Assembly (NCBI GenBank): GCA_964596165.1
Contig: CAZQTW010000081.1
Location: 1 to 26,148 of the forward strand
Length of the DNA stretch: 26,148 bases
Direction: 5' to 3'
Source of the DNA: CAYUQT01 sp964596165
Lineage (GTDB): Bacteria; Planctomycetota; Phycisphaerae; UBA1845; JAFGLZ01
Part shown: positions 1 to 8,116 of the stretch, piece by piece
Layout of the letters: each line of letters begins with the position of its first letter
Numbering within the stretch: position 1 is the first letter of the stretch
The notes under the pieces: model-generated
The model's input: the letters and a program-made list of their open reading frames with translations, nothing else
What the model was told of the DNA's origin: nothing
The model's database searches: none
Translations under genes and position numbers: made by a program

Positions 1-1
1 T

Positions 2-52
2 AACCCACAAGGAGGTCGTAAAAAAGAGGCCAGTGTGAATAATCCGGGCTAG
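2..52 (+). CDS. Possible 3' tail of an upstream gene (partial)
   Basis: The reading frame is open from the window edge and ends at TAG 50-52, reading about sixteen residues rich in Lys, Asn and Gly. The tail stops 26 bases before the TPR gene on the same strand, so it could be the end of the preceding gene of one operon. It is too short to identify and could be chance; the other two forward frames also stop nearby. Confidence 0.25.
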   Translation, partial: NPQGGRKKEASVNNPG

Positions 53-78
53 AGCACGGACAGGGTCTTAACGCAGGG

Positions 79-828
79 ATGGCTTGGATGGGCATAAGCA
101 ACCTGCACCGCAAGGCGGGTCGAATCAAGGAGGCTGATGAGGCGCTGAACAAGGCCGTCGAGTTGGAGCCCGCCAATCCGGTGATCGCCAAGCTTGCCGC
201 CGCGATGAGCGAACGAGGGGGCAATCCCGACCAGGCGATCGATCGGCTCAAGAAGGCGGCGGATTCCCATCCGACGACGGAGAACCTGTTCAGGCTTGCT
301 CGGTTGCTCAGCCAACAAAAACGACACGCCGAAGCGGTCACGTATCTCAACCAGTTGGTCAAACGCGGGGACGCCACCGCCGATGTGCACTATGAACTCG
401 GCCTGGCACTGATGGAACTCAAACAAGTCGAACCGGCCGCCGCTTCGTTCATACGGGCCACCGAGCTTGACTCCAAGCACGGCGGCGCCCTCGGCCAACT
501 CGGCATGTTGTTTGCCCGAGCGGGCAGATTCGAGGAAGCCGAGTCGTACATGACCCGGGCCGTGGCGGCCGATCCCAACTCGTATCAGGCCCACTATAAC
601 CTGGGACTCGTTCTTGCAAATCGACAGACATATGATCGAGCCGTGCAGGAATTACGGAGGGCCATAGAACTCAACCCCGACTATGCCAAGGCGTATACCA
701 AGCTCGGGCTGATTCTGGCTGAGCAGGGGAAGGCCGCTGACGCGATTCAGCAGTATCGCAAGGCGCTGAGCCTCGATCCGAACGATGCTGAAGCCGCGGA
801 GAATCTCAAGACTGCGGGCATGAAGTGA
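79..828 (+). CDS. TPR-repeat protein
   Basis: This 249-residue protein consists almost entirely of about seven tetratricopeptide repeats, i.e. paired helices with the usual Gly/Ala/Tyr and Pro spacing; examples are 'YNLGLVLANRQTYDRAVQEL' near residues 172-191 and 'AKAYTKLGLILAEQGKAADA' near 202-221. TPR solenoids act as protein-protein scaffolds; no catalytic domain is present. No signal peptide or membrane segment is seen with this start. The protein begins directly inside a repeat and the Shine-Dalgarno site is poor, so the true start or an N-terminal domain may be missing; an in-frame stop at 40-42 prevents simple extension. A second ATG lies at 88. The C-terminus is intact. A TadD-like role for the pilus locus 2 kb away is conceivable, but TadD is normally a lipoprotein and no lipobox is present, so I do not assign it. 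Confidence 0.8.
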   Translation: MAWMGISNLHRKAGRIKEADEALNKAVELEPANPVIAKLAAAMSERGGNPDQAIDRLKKAADSHPTTENLFRLARLLSQQKRHAEAVTYLNQLVKRGDATADVHYELGLALMELKQVEPAAASFIRATELDSKHGGALGQLGMLFARAGRFEEAESYMTRAVAADPNSYQAHYNLGLVLANRQTYDRAVQELRRAIELNPDYAKAYTKLGLILAEQGKAADAIQQYRKALSLDPNDAEAAENLKTAGMK

Positions 829-981
829 CCGACTCCATTACTCGCAAGGACGGCCGGCATCCTGACGAGTACCCGCGGCAAGGTCTGGCATATCTTCCCA
901 TCGGCGCCACCCAATCAGTTGGCCTATTGCATCCACAATATGCCATATATCTGTGATTATCTGAGACCGCTCGCTTTCCCG

Positions 982-1009
982 TTGCAGTTTCGCCCACTAT
1001 GATCATAAT
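982..1009 (+). promoter_or_regulatory. Possible sigma70-type promoter
   Basis: TTGCAG at 982-987 is followed, after 16 bases, by CATAAT at 1004-1009 (five of six matches to the -10 consensus). It sits about 150 bases before the caspase-like gene and just upstream of a short ORF with a good ribosome binding site. The rest of the 829-1156 gap shows no gene or RNA that I recognise. Confidence 0.3.
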
Positions 1010-1030
1010 GATGGGAGGGGAGACTCTTCT

Positions 1031-1129
1031 ATGGCTCGAGTGCCCAAGTCTTTCAGATGCGAATACCGATCCGTACCTCGGTACCCCATTGAAGGTCGGT
1101 GTCCGTGTCGAGTCGGAATCAGGGGATGA
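1031..1129 (+). CDS. Possible 32-residue small ORF / leader peptide
   Basis: ATG at 1031 follows a purine-rich GGGAGGGGAG site at about eight bases spacing, one of the best Shine-Dalgarno matches in the window. The ORF ends at TGA 1127-1129, 27 bases before the start of the caspase-like protease. The peptide is basic (several Arg) with three Cys and no membrane segment. It may be a short upstream or leader ORF coupling translation to the protease, or simply chance. No homology is recognised. Confidence 0.3.
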   Translation: MARVPKSFRCEYRSVPRYPIEGRCPCRVGIRG

Positions 1130-1156
1130 CCGTCCGTGGGAAGGGAGACACATTTC

Positions 1157-2881
1157 ATGAGTAGATTGCTTATGGCGACAGCGACAGCGTGGGCATTGCT
1201 TGGTGCCTCACCGGTGTGGGCGGTCTTGGACCCGAACAATTCGGGCGACTACCCCACGAACGGCGGCTATGGAATCATCATTTGCGGCAACAGCCACGTC
1301 GAATACGGCATCATCGACGACGCGATCAAGGAATTGCTGCGCCAGACCTACTTGACGATGGTTGAAGATCTGAACTTCCATCCGAATAACGTATGGGTGT
1401 TGGTTGACGGCGGCAACAACGTGGGCAACTGGACACAAGGGTTGTTCGACGATTTGCCGGCTACCAAGGCGCAGGTCGCGAGTACCTTCCAGACTATTGG
1501 AGACCGGATGTGGAGCGACGCCAATACGCCACGCAACCTTCTGGTTGCCTTTGGAGGACACGGGGCTGACGGTTCGGTGCCCACCAGCATGATGGTGCAG
1601 TTGTACGACAAGACGATCTATGACACCGTCTTCATGAACGACTGTTTCCTCAAGATCAACAACAACGGCCACGGCGGTAGTCCGATCGTGCGATTGGACG
1701 TATTGGCGACGATGTGCTACAGCGGCGGGCTGATCGATGACTTCCGCAATGCCTTCAACAGTTACCGCGGCAGTACGTGGCCGAATGCCAAGCACTTCTC
1801 CATCGTGACGGCCGGTGATGGAACGGACATTACCACCGGATTCCTCGGCGTGACGTTGCTGCAACGGATTCGCGGCTACCAGCCGACAGTCGATCTTGAC
1901 GCGGATGGGCGGCTGAGCATCTATGAGTATTTCATCGCGGCCGCGAAGGCCGATCTGACGAACCCCATGGTACCCTACACGCCGTACATTCCCGATGTGA
2001 TCTACCAGCCGAGCGACCTTTACATTGACTTTGGGTATGCCGAGCACCCCCTGTACTACGAGTGGAACGAAATGGAGAACCTGACGACGGGCGTTGCGCC
2101 GGCCGGTTCCGGATCGGTGACCCGTCAGCCGAATCGCACTCAGTACGTATATGGAACGCAGGTGACGCTGACGGCGAGTCCGAGTGCCGGCTACACCTTC
2201 ACCGGCTGGACGGGCGATGTACCCGGCGGCAGCAGCGCGACGAATCCGATTACGATCACCATGGATGCCAACAAAACAGTAAACGCTACCTTTACAGGAG
2301 CCTTGACGCTGGGCGTGTCGATTATCCAACCCGGTTGGGGCAGCGTGGCCGTCGAGCCGAGTCAGCCCACCTACGCCCCGGGAACGCCGGTGACATTGAC
2401 GGCGACTGCGGGTGACGACTATGAGTTCGTGGAGTGGACGGGTGATGTGCCGGGCGGTCACAGCACGTCGAATCCATTGGCGATTACCATGAATGGGGAC
2501 AAGAGCGTCACTGCCGTCTTTACCCGAGTGTTCGCCCTTACCGTATCGGAAATCAACGACCCCATGGGCAGCGTTGTCCTTGATCCTGTACCCAATGATT
2601 CGAACCATCCGAGATACCGAGACGGAAGCGTTGTCGTCCTGACGGCCCAACCTTTGGAGGGGCGTGTGTTCAAGCGTTGGGAATTGCCCGATCCCGAACA
2701 CCCGGGCGACGCCAATTTTGTGCTCATCGATGCGAACAACCCCCTGATGGTGTTAATGGACGGCGACCGTCAGGTGACGGCCGTGTTCGGGTGTAGTAAT
2801 GGCGTCGGCCAGGCGTTGCTGCTGACGGTCCTTGGGGCATGGATTTGCGGACTCGCTTTCCGCTTTATGCGGCGACGCTAG
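1157..2881 (+). CDS. Secreted caspase/legumain-like (clan CD, C13-type) protease with InlB-type repeats and C-terminal anchor tail
   Basis: ATG 1157 is preferred over the in-frame GTG 1136 because AAGGGAGA precedes it and the protein then opens with a signal peptide ending near 'SPVWA'. Residues about 30-290 form a caspase-like fold: the His of 'AFGGHGADG' (H135) and the Cys of 'ATMCYSGG' (C187) fit the clan CD catalytic dyad. A 'DLDADGRLSIYE' loop (246-257) has the spacing of an EF-hand calcium site. Three divergent InlB B-type beta repeats follow (about 317-380, 385-455, 458-545), two with a 'WTGDVPGG' core. The 574-residue protein ends in Cys546, a hydrophobic helix and 'RFMRRR', like exported proteins held and processed at the envelope by CTERM-type sorting. 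A cell-surface or periplasmic cysteine protease is inferred; the substrate is unknown. It converges on the Tad locus. Confidence 0.8.
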   Translation: MSRLLMATATAWALLGASPVWAVLDPNNSGDYPTNGGYGIIICGNSHVEYGIIDDAIKELLRQTYLTMVEDLNFHPNNVWVLVDGGNNVGNWTQGLFDDLPATKAQVASTFQTIGDRMWSDANTPRNLLVAFGGHGADGSVPTSMMVQLYDKTIYDTVFMNDCFLKINNNGHGGSPIVRLDVLATMCYSGGLIDDFRNAFNSYRGSTWPNAKHFSIVTAGDGTDITTGFLGVTLLQRIRGYQPTVDLDADGRLSIYEYFIAAAKADLTNPMVPYTPYIPDVIYQPSDLYIDFGYAEHPLYYEWNEMENLTTGVAPAGSGSVTRQPNRTQYVYGTQVTLTASPSAGYTFTGWTGDVPGGSSATNPITITMDANKTVNATFTGALTLGVSIIQPGWGSVAVEPSQPTYAPGTPVTLTATAGDDYEFVEWTGDVPGGHSTSNPLAITMNGDKSVTAVFTRVFALTVSEINDPMGSVVLDPVPNDSNHPRYRDGSVVVLTAQPLEGRVFKRWELPDPEHPGDANFVLIDANNPLMVLMDGDRQVTAVFGCSNGVGQALLLTVLGAWICGLAFRFMRRR

Positions 2882-3044
2882 ACAATGCGCTCGGTCGGGT
2901 GGCGTCGGCCGACGGCTGAGAGTTGCCGGCCAATCAAGATTCGTAGGGTCTTTCCCGGCATCCCTCCGAAGAACTGCTGCCTGAGGGTGGCGTCCAGGCG
3001 GGCGAGGTTCGGCGAACGACCGCCGGCGGAATCATATCAAACCC

Positions 3045-3066
3045 GTGCGACTCCGGTCGGAGGCAC
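3045..3066. terminator. Weak hairpin between convergent genes
   Basis: GTGC-GA-CTCC-GGTC-GGAG-GCAC can fold into a stem with a two-base bulge. It lies between the ends of the protease gene (2881) and tadC (3098), where a bidirectional terminator would be expected. There is no real U-tract on either strand, so intrinsic termination is doubtful. The rest of 2882-3097 shows nothing convincing. Confidence 0.25.
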
Positions 3067-3097
3067 GCTGAAACCTGTGACAGATTGAAATGAGCTT

Positions 3098-4036
3098 TTA
3101 CAATCCCTTCGTGTTGCTCAACGTGCGGATCATTTGTAGAGCCGCCGGACCGGCCAGGACCACGCCGATCGCCGGGAAGATGAACAGAATCAGCGGCAAC
3201 ATCAGTTTGACGGACGTCTTCTGGGCGCGCTCTTCGGCCTTCTGGCGTCGCTTGGTCCGTAGGCTGTCCGCTTGATTCCGGAGGGCTTTGGCGACGCTCG
3301 TTCCGAATCGTTCGGCCTGGGTCACAACGGCCACCAGGCTCTTGACTTCACTCAGGCCGGTGCGGGTGGCCATGTGCTCCAAAGCCTCTGCTCGGGGCAC
3401 GCTCATTTGCGTCTCCAGAGTGGTGATCGTGAACTCCTCCGCAAGTTCGGGGTGAACGAGCGCCAGTTCGTCCCCGACGCGCTGAATCGCCGCATCCAAC
3501 CCGAGTCCCGCTTCCACCGAGATGACCATGAGATCGAGCGAGTCGGGCAGTCCATTGCTGATTCTCTCCGATCGCTGAGAGGTGGCGAGCATCAGCCAGA
3601 CGTTCGGCAACATGAATCCGAGTCCGCCGAGCGTCGCGCTCAGACTGGCGATGTTTCGCATGGGATGCCCACTGCCCCAAGCCAGCGCCAAGGTGACGGC
3701 GGCGAGGCCGATTCCCAGGATGGTCTTGCTGGCGAGGAAGAAGGTCACGGCGGATTCACGGCGAAAACCCGCGTTGGACAGCTTGACCCGCAAGGCGCTC
3801 ATCTGCTCGTCGCTCTTGGGCATAACGGGTCTGACGGCAATAGGCGCTATCTTCTGGACGAGGCGTTTCGCGGCGGACTCGCCCGCACCTTGTTTCTTCG
3901 TTTCCTCGGCGGCTCGCTTGCCGCTCATGCGCCGCAAGATGGCCTCCTCTTGCTCTTTCTTCGCCGGCCAAAGCGAATGCGCGATCATCGCGGCGCTGAT
4001 CACCACCATCACCACTACCAGAATGAGTTCGGTCAT
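3098..4036 (-). CDS. tadC: Tad pilus inner-membrane platform protein TadC
   Basis: A 312-residue membrane protein of the type II secretion F (T2SSF/GspF) family, the second platform subunit of Tad machines. There is an N-terminal membrane helix (about 5-20), a basic linker, a pair of helices near 100-150, the cytoplasmic T2SSF domain ('ISVEAGLGLDAAIQRVGDEL' region) and C-terminal helices ending 'LPLILFIFPAIGVVLAGPAA'. The start at 4036 is chosen because GCGGGGGTG lies at suitable distance and the membrane helix follows immediately; ATG 4057 would add seven residues. It is the last gene of the minus-strand Tad locus, 54 bases after tadB. It should form the platform with TadB that couples CpaF ATP hydrolysis to pilin extraction. 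Confidence 0.9.
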   Translation of the reverse strand: MTELILVVVMVVISAAMIAHSLWPAKKEQEEAILRRMSGKRAAEETKKQGAGESAAKRLVQKIAPIAVRPVMPKSDEQMSALRVKLSNAGFRRESAVTFFLASKTILGIGLAAVTLALAWGSGHPMRNIASLSATLGGLGFMLPNVWLMLATSQRSERISNGLPDSLDLMVISVEAGLGLDAAIQRVGDELALVHPELAEEFTITTLETQMSVPRAEALEHMATRTGLSEVKSLVAVVTQAERFGTSVAKALRNQADSLRTKRRQKAEERAQKTSVKLMLPLILFIFPAIGVVLAGPAALQMIRTLSNTKGL

Positions 4037-4090
4037 ATCACACACCCCCGCTGACATTCAGCGTGGTCAGAGGTCCTTTCCCCTCGACGA

Positions 4091-5092
4091 TCAGACTTTA
4101 ATGTTGACGATCTTCTTGATCATCGCCATGCCCATGAGCTGCATGATGACGGCGGCAAAAAGCATCATCCGGCCGCTTTCGTCGTAGAGCAGCATTCCCG
4201 CGTACTTCGGATTGACCTGGAGCTCGATAACAAAGACCAATACCGGCAGAGCCAGGAGGGTCCATCCGCTCAGCCGTCCTTCGGCCGTCAGGGCCTTGAC
4301 CTGTCCGAACAAGTGAATTCGATCGCGGATCACCGCGCCGATCTTGTCCAGGACTTCCGCGAGATCGCCGCCCGTCTGTCGCTGAATCTGCACGGCGGTT
4401 ACGAAAAACCGCACGTCCAGGATGTCCACACGGTCCGCCATGTTCTTCAGGGCCTCCTCAATGCGGATGCCCAGGTTCTGTTCATGAAATACCCGCCCGA
4501 ATTCGGTGCCGGCCGGGTCGGGCAACTGTTCGCTCACGAGATGAATGCCGCTGGCCAGTGAGTGGCCGGCCCTCAACGCCTGGCTGATCAGCTCGAACAC
4601 GTCGGGGAGCTGTTCGACGAGCTTGTTCATGCGGCGCTTCCGCAGGAACACGAGTACGAGGAGGGGGAGAATCATTACCCCGACCGCGGCGCCGAGCGCA
4701 ACGATGAGCCCCATTTGAGCGAAGAAGAGGCCGAAACCCGCCAGCGATGCGATTCCGAACAAGTTGACCAGCACGCGACTGGCCTTCCAGTCTACGTTCG
4801 CCTGATCCAGAGTCCGTTGAAGCTTGGGCACAAAGCTCAGTTTCGATAGGGTTCCCTCGAGCAGCCCGTGCTCCGTTTCGGTGTCCTTGCGGCGGAGAAT
4901 GCTCTCGTGAACGTCCTCCTTTTTCTTGCCGCCTCTGCCGTCTTTGAGGCGGTCCAACAGCTTCTTCTCGTCCGCCGATCGGAGGTCTCGGATCAATTGG
5001 AAGATACCGACGACCACAAGCGTGCATCCGATCAACGGAAGAACAATCAGGACGACGCCCTTGATCGTATCCGCGAAACCTGCTGCTAACAT
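4091..5092 (-). CDS. tadB: Tad pilus inner-membrane platform protein TadB
   Basis: A 333-residue T2SSF-family membrane protein, paralogue of the downstream TadC. An N-terminal membrane helix (about 10-37) is followed by a charged Lys/Arg/Glu linker, two helices around 105-155, the T2SSF domain containing 'LVEQLPDVFELISQALRAGH', and 'RQTGGDLAEVLDKIG', a hallmark of TadB/GspF proteins, then C-terminal helices. ATG 5092 is used because GGTGGAG precedes it by about eight bases; the longer frame begins with TTG at 5122 and lacks a convincing site. It sits 60 bases after cpaF and 54 before tadC, as in most Tad operons. Assignment is firm from domain and gene order. Confidence 0.9.
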   Translation of the reverse strand: MLAAGFADTIKGVVLIVLPLIGCTLVVVGIFQLIRDLRSADEKKLLDRLKDGRGGKKKEDVHESILRRKDTETEHGLLEGTLSKLSFVPKLQRTLDQANVDWKASRVLVNLFGIASLAGFGLFFAQMGLIVALGAAVGVMILPLLVLVFLRKRRMNKLVEQLPDVFELISQALRAGHSLASGIHLVSEQLPDPAGTEFGRVFHEQNLGIRIEEALKNMADRVDILDVRFFVTAVQIQRQTGGDLAEVLDKIGAVIRDRIHLFGQVKALTAEGRLSGWTLLALPVLVFVIELQVNPKYAGMLLYDESGRMMLFAAVIMQLMGMAMIKKIVNIKV

Positions 5093-5152
5093 CGCTACAC
5101 TCCACCGCTTGAGCGGCGACAATCATGCCGCACGCTGAGCGTGTCCTCGGAG

Positions 5153-6559
5153 TCACGTGTCCTCGTGGTTCGAGACGAGTACTCGCCGTTCAAACATGCT
5201 CGTATCCACTTCCGAACCGGAAGCCTTCAATCGCTCCAGGAAGGTGGGACGTATACCCGTGGCCTCAAAATGACCAAATGCCCTTCCGTCCTCGCCGATG
5301 CCTTCCTGGACGAAACGGAATATGTCCTGCATGGTGACGATGTCCCCCTCCATGCCCTGTACCTCCGTAATTGCCATGATCTTTCGCGGACCGCCGGTCA
5401 AACGGCTCGCTAGGAGGATAAGGTGCACGGCCGACGCGAACTGCTGGCGAATGGCTTTCACCGGCAGCTCGAATCCGGCCATCATGACCAGCGTTTCGAT
5501 GCGCTGCATGGCGTCGCGGGTACTGTTCGCGTGGATCGTGGTGAGCGAACCGTCATGGCCGGTGTTCATGGCCTGTAGCATGTCCAGCGTTTCCGGCCCG
5601 CGACACTCACCAACGACGATTCGGTCCGGCCGCATTCGCAGGCTGTTGATCAGGAGGTCCCGAATGGTGATCCGGCCTTTGCCCTCGATGTTGGGTGGAC
5701 GCGACTCCAGCCGGACGACGTGTGGCTGACGGAGCTGAAGTTCCGCGGCGTCTTCGATCGTGACGATCCGCTCGTCCTCGGGAATGAACGAACTACAGTT
5801 GTTGAGAATCGTGGTCTTTCCCGAACCCGTGCCGCCGACGATCAGGATGTTCAATCGCGAGTGCACACAGGCCCGGATGAAGTCAATCATCTCAGGCGTG
5901 CAGCTCTCGAATCTCAAATAATCGTCCCAGGTGATGGGATCGCGCCCGAATCGGCGAATGCTCATGGACGGTCCGTCAATGGCCAAGGGCGGGATGATCG
6001 CGTTCACACGGCTACCGTCGGGCAACCGGGCATCCACCATGGGACAGACTTCGTCGCAGCGCCGACCGACCGCGCTGACGATCTTGTCGATGACGTGCAT
6101 CAGGTGCGAGTTGTCTTTGAACCGAACATCCGTCAACTCGAGACGACCGTGTCGTTCAACGTACACCTGTTTGGGCCCGTTGACCAGGATGTCGCTCACC
6201 TGGGGATCGTTGAGCAGAACCTCCAGCGGTCCCAACCCGAACGTCTCGTTCAGGATTTCCTCCACCAGCCGCTGACGGTCGGTGAAATTGAGCAGTGCGT
6301 TTTCCTGCTCGCTCAGCTCCGTCACGACTTCCCGCACCTGTTGACGTATGCTTTCGTCGTCGCCGGTCATCCGGGTCAGGTCGAGCTTGTCCACCAGCTT
6401 GCGATGAATCCGTGTCTTGAGTTCACCCCACTGATCCAGCCGGTCCTGTCGGGGTTTGACGTCGCGACGCTCGCCGGGCTTCTCCGGCGCGGCTTCATGG
6501 TTGTTGACGACGGCCGTTGGCGCGGCTGACGGTCTTGGCTTAACGAGCTTGCCGAACAC
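5153..6559 (-). CDS. cpaF: Tad pilus assembly ATPase CpaF/TadA
   Basis: A 468-residue type II/IV secretion ATPase (GspE/VirB11 superfamily) that powers Flp pilus assembly at the cytoplasmic face. A variable N-terminus with a proline-rich start is followed by the all-alpha N2 region and the RecA-like domain: Walker A 'GGTGSGKTT' (242-250), Asp box 'VTIEDAAELQL' (266-276), Walker B 'RPDRIVVGECRG' (310-321) and His box 'TGHDGSLTTIHANS' (333-346). All key residues are intact. The start is GTG 6559 with GGAAGAG upstream. The C-terminus runs some 30-40 residues past the usual core. It lies between cpaE and tadB in the standard Tad order. A 12-bp palindrome (CGGTCGCGACCG, 6596-6607) sits 37 bases upstream. 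Confidence 0.95.
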   Translation of the reverse strand: MFGKLVKPRPSAAPTAVVNNHEAAPEKPGERRDVKPRQDRLDQWGELKTRIHRKLVDKLDLTRMTGDDESIRQQVREVVTELSEQENALLNFTDRQRLVEEILNETFGLGPLEVLLNDPQVSDILVNGPKQVYVERHGRLELTDVRFKDNSHLMHVIDKIVSAVGRRCDEVCPMVDARLPDGSRVNAIIPPLAIDGPSMSIRRFGRDPITWDDYLRFESCTPEMIDFIRACVHSRLNILIVGGTGSGKTTILNNCSSFIPEDERIVTIEDAAELQLRQPHVVRLESRPPNIEGKGRITIRDLLINSLRMRPDRIVVGECRGPETLDMLQAMNTGHDGSLTTIHANSTRDAMQRIETLVMMAGFELPVKAIRQQFASAVHLILLASRLTGGPRKIMAITEVQGMEGDIVTMQDIFRFVQEGIGEDGRAFGHFEATGIRPTFLERLKASGSEVDTSMFERRVLVSNHEDT

Positions 6560-6704
6560 GGTCTCTCTTCCTTTTCACTGGGGTCGCTTCCGGGTCGGTC
6601 GCGACCGGCCTCCTCACCATCGGCCACCCTCCCCCCGGGGCTTGCTTCGCGGGGTTCGTGGCGACCCTGCTACGTCCTCAGGCAATCCGCGACGGATCGA
6701 ACGA

Positions 6705-7895
6705 TCAGTCGCTGAATATCTTGCTTAACAGGCCTCCTGGTTTCTTTGCAGATGAACCCTCATCCTGCAAGGTTGCCGGCGAACGTATCTTCTCCGCCAA
6801 CTCGCGGAAACACTGCCGAACTTTGCTCTTGCTTGCGTGAGTACTCAGCGGTTCCCCCATGTTGATCGAGCCGCTGACCGTCTTCCAGTCGTCGGCGATC
6901 GTGTGGAACACCGGACAGTTCAGAGTCGCTTCCACGTGTTCCAGCGTCAGATGGCCCGGATCCCGACCCAATTGGTTGCAGACGAGCTTGATTCTCGAAA
7001 GGTTGTACCCCGTCCGGACCAACTCTCCGAGAATGCGATCCGTGTTCCGAATGCTGCTGACCAGAAGCTGGATGATCAGCAGATTGACGTCCGCCATGTC
7101 GAGTACGGTCTTTCCGCCGAAGTCGTAGCGATTGGGACCATCCACGACGACGTAATCGTAGAGCTCTTGGAGCGCACTCAGGACATTTCCACAGTGTGCC
7201 GCCGACATCTGCTCGGCCTGGGCAAAGCTCGAGGGCCTGGCGAGTATGTTGACCCCACTCGGGTGCTTGACCATGGCCTTTTCGATCATCTGTTGATCGC
7301 ACTGTTCTGGGGTGTCGCACAAATCCGCAATGGTAAAGGTGGGTTGAACGTCCAGGAATGTGGCGACCTGTCCGAAACGAAAATCCATGTCCACGACGGC
7401 TACTTGACCGGCGTTCAGCCCGGCCAACTCGACGGCAAGGTTCGTCGCTACCGTCGTTGAGCCCACGCCGCCGATGCTCCCGATGACGGCAATGAGCTTG
7501 CCCGTCTTCGGCGCGGACGCTCGTTGCTGGGCCACGCGATTCAGGGCATTCGTCAGTTGTTCAACGTCCAGGGGCTTGACCAGGAACTCGCGGAAACCGG
7601 CACGCATGCTGGCGAGAATCACTCGGCCGTCCTGAGATCCGCTGACGGCAAAAACGGGAAGATCCGGACGATCTTTCAAGACTTGGGTGGCCACCTGCAG
7701 GACAAGGTCGGGGCTCGGATCCAGGTGGACAACGACCACGTCGCAGGCAAATTGGCTCACGGCCGCCGTCAACAATCCGGGCTCGTCGACCTCCGCGACA
7801 ATCTTGACGCCGTCGATGCCCAGAAGCTCCGTGCGCAGGGGAGCGGCATAGTCTTCGTCGGCGTTGAAGACAATCAGGCGCGTCCCCTTTGCCAT
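6705..7895 (-). CDS. cpaE: Tad pilus localisation protein CpaE/TadZ (receiver-like domain plus MinD/ParA-like ATPase)
   Basis: Residues 1-120 resemble a response-regulator receiver fold ending in 'FLVKPLD' with the conserved Lys107, but the expected phospho-acceptor Asp position appears to be His57, suggesting a degenerate, unphosphorylated receiver. Residues 135-370 are a MinD/ParA-like ATPase. Its Walker A is 'GSIGGVGSTT', with both lysines of the canonical KGGVGKTT replaced, while later motifs ('VVDMDFRFGQ', 'VVVDGPNRYDF') are kept. Atypical Walker boxes are known in TadZ proteins. The family places Tad machines at the cell pole or a defined site. ATG 7895 has AAAGGCGA upstream. It is 221 bases after the secretin gene and 145 before cpaF. 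Confidence 0.92.
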   Translation of the reverse strand: MAKGTRLIVFNADEDYAAPLRTELLGIDGVKIVAEVDEPGLLTAAVSQFACDVVVVHLDPSPDLVLQVATQVLKDRPDLPVFAVSGSQDGRVILASMRAGFREFLVKPLDVEQLTNALNRVAQQRASAPKTGKLIAVIGSIGGVGSTTVATNLAVELAGLNAGQVAVVDMDFRFGQVATFLDVQPTFTIADLCDTPEQCDQQMIEKAMVKHPSGVNILARPSSFAQAEQMSAAHCGNVLSALQELYDYVVVDGPNRYDFGGKTVLDMADVNLLIIQLLVSSIRNTDRILGELVRTGYNLSRIKLVCNQLGRDPGHLTLEHVEATLNCPVFHTIADDWKTVSGSINMGEPLSTHASKSKVRQCFRELAEKIRSPATLQDEGSSAKKPGGLLSKIFSD

Positions 7896-8116
7896 GAGTC
7901 GCCTTTCGCAATACGGTCGTTGAGCGGTGTTGCACCGAGCTCGGCTGGCGGCAACATCGCTTCTACGTTATCGCTCGCTCAGACGGCATTCCCATCGGCG
8001 CGCGAAAACCGGCCTGCGCCAAGAAGGCTAGGCCGCTCCAATTATTTGCAGGCTTCCGTTCCTGAAGGCTTTTTTGCTTCGGCCGTGTGGCCCCCCCGAA
8101 AGCAGAACAGCATCGA

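Noticed and set aside
1208..2701. 497-codon minus-strand open frame opposite the caspase-like gene
   Set aside because: It has no recognisable domain and no ribosome site, and its openness follows from the codon bias of the plus-strand gene, which has signal peptide, motifs and repeats.
2885..3088. 67-codon plus-strand ORF between the protease gene and tadC
   Set aside because: It has no ribosome site, an Arg/Pro-rich composition typical of non-coding GC-rich sequence, and lies in a convergent gap.
8040..8080. T-run with nearby repeats between cpaE and cpaC, considered as a terminator
   Set aside because: The arms AGGCTTC and GAAGGCT are not complementary in the required order, so no stable stem precedes the T-run on either strand.
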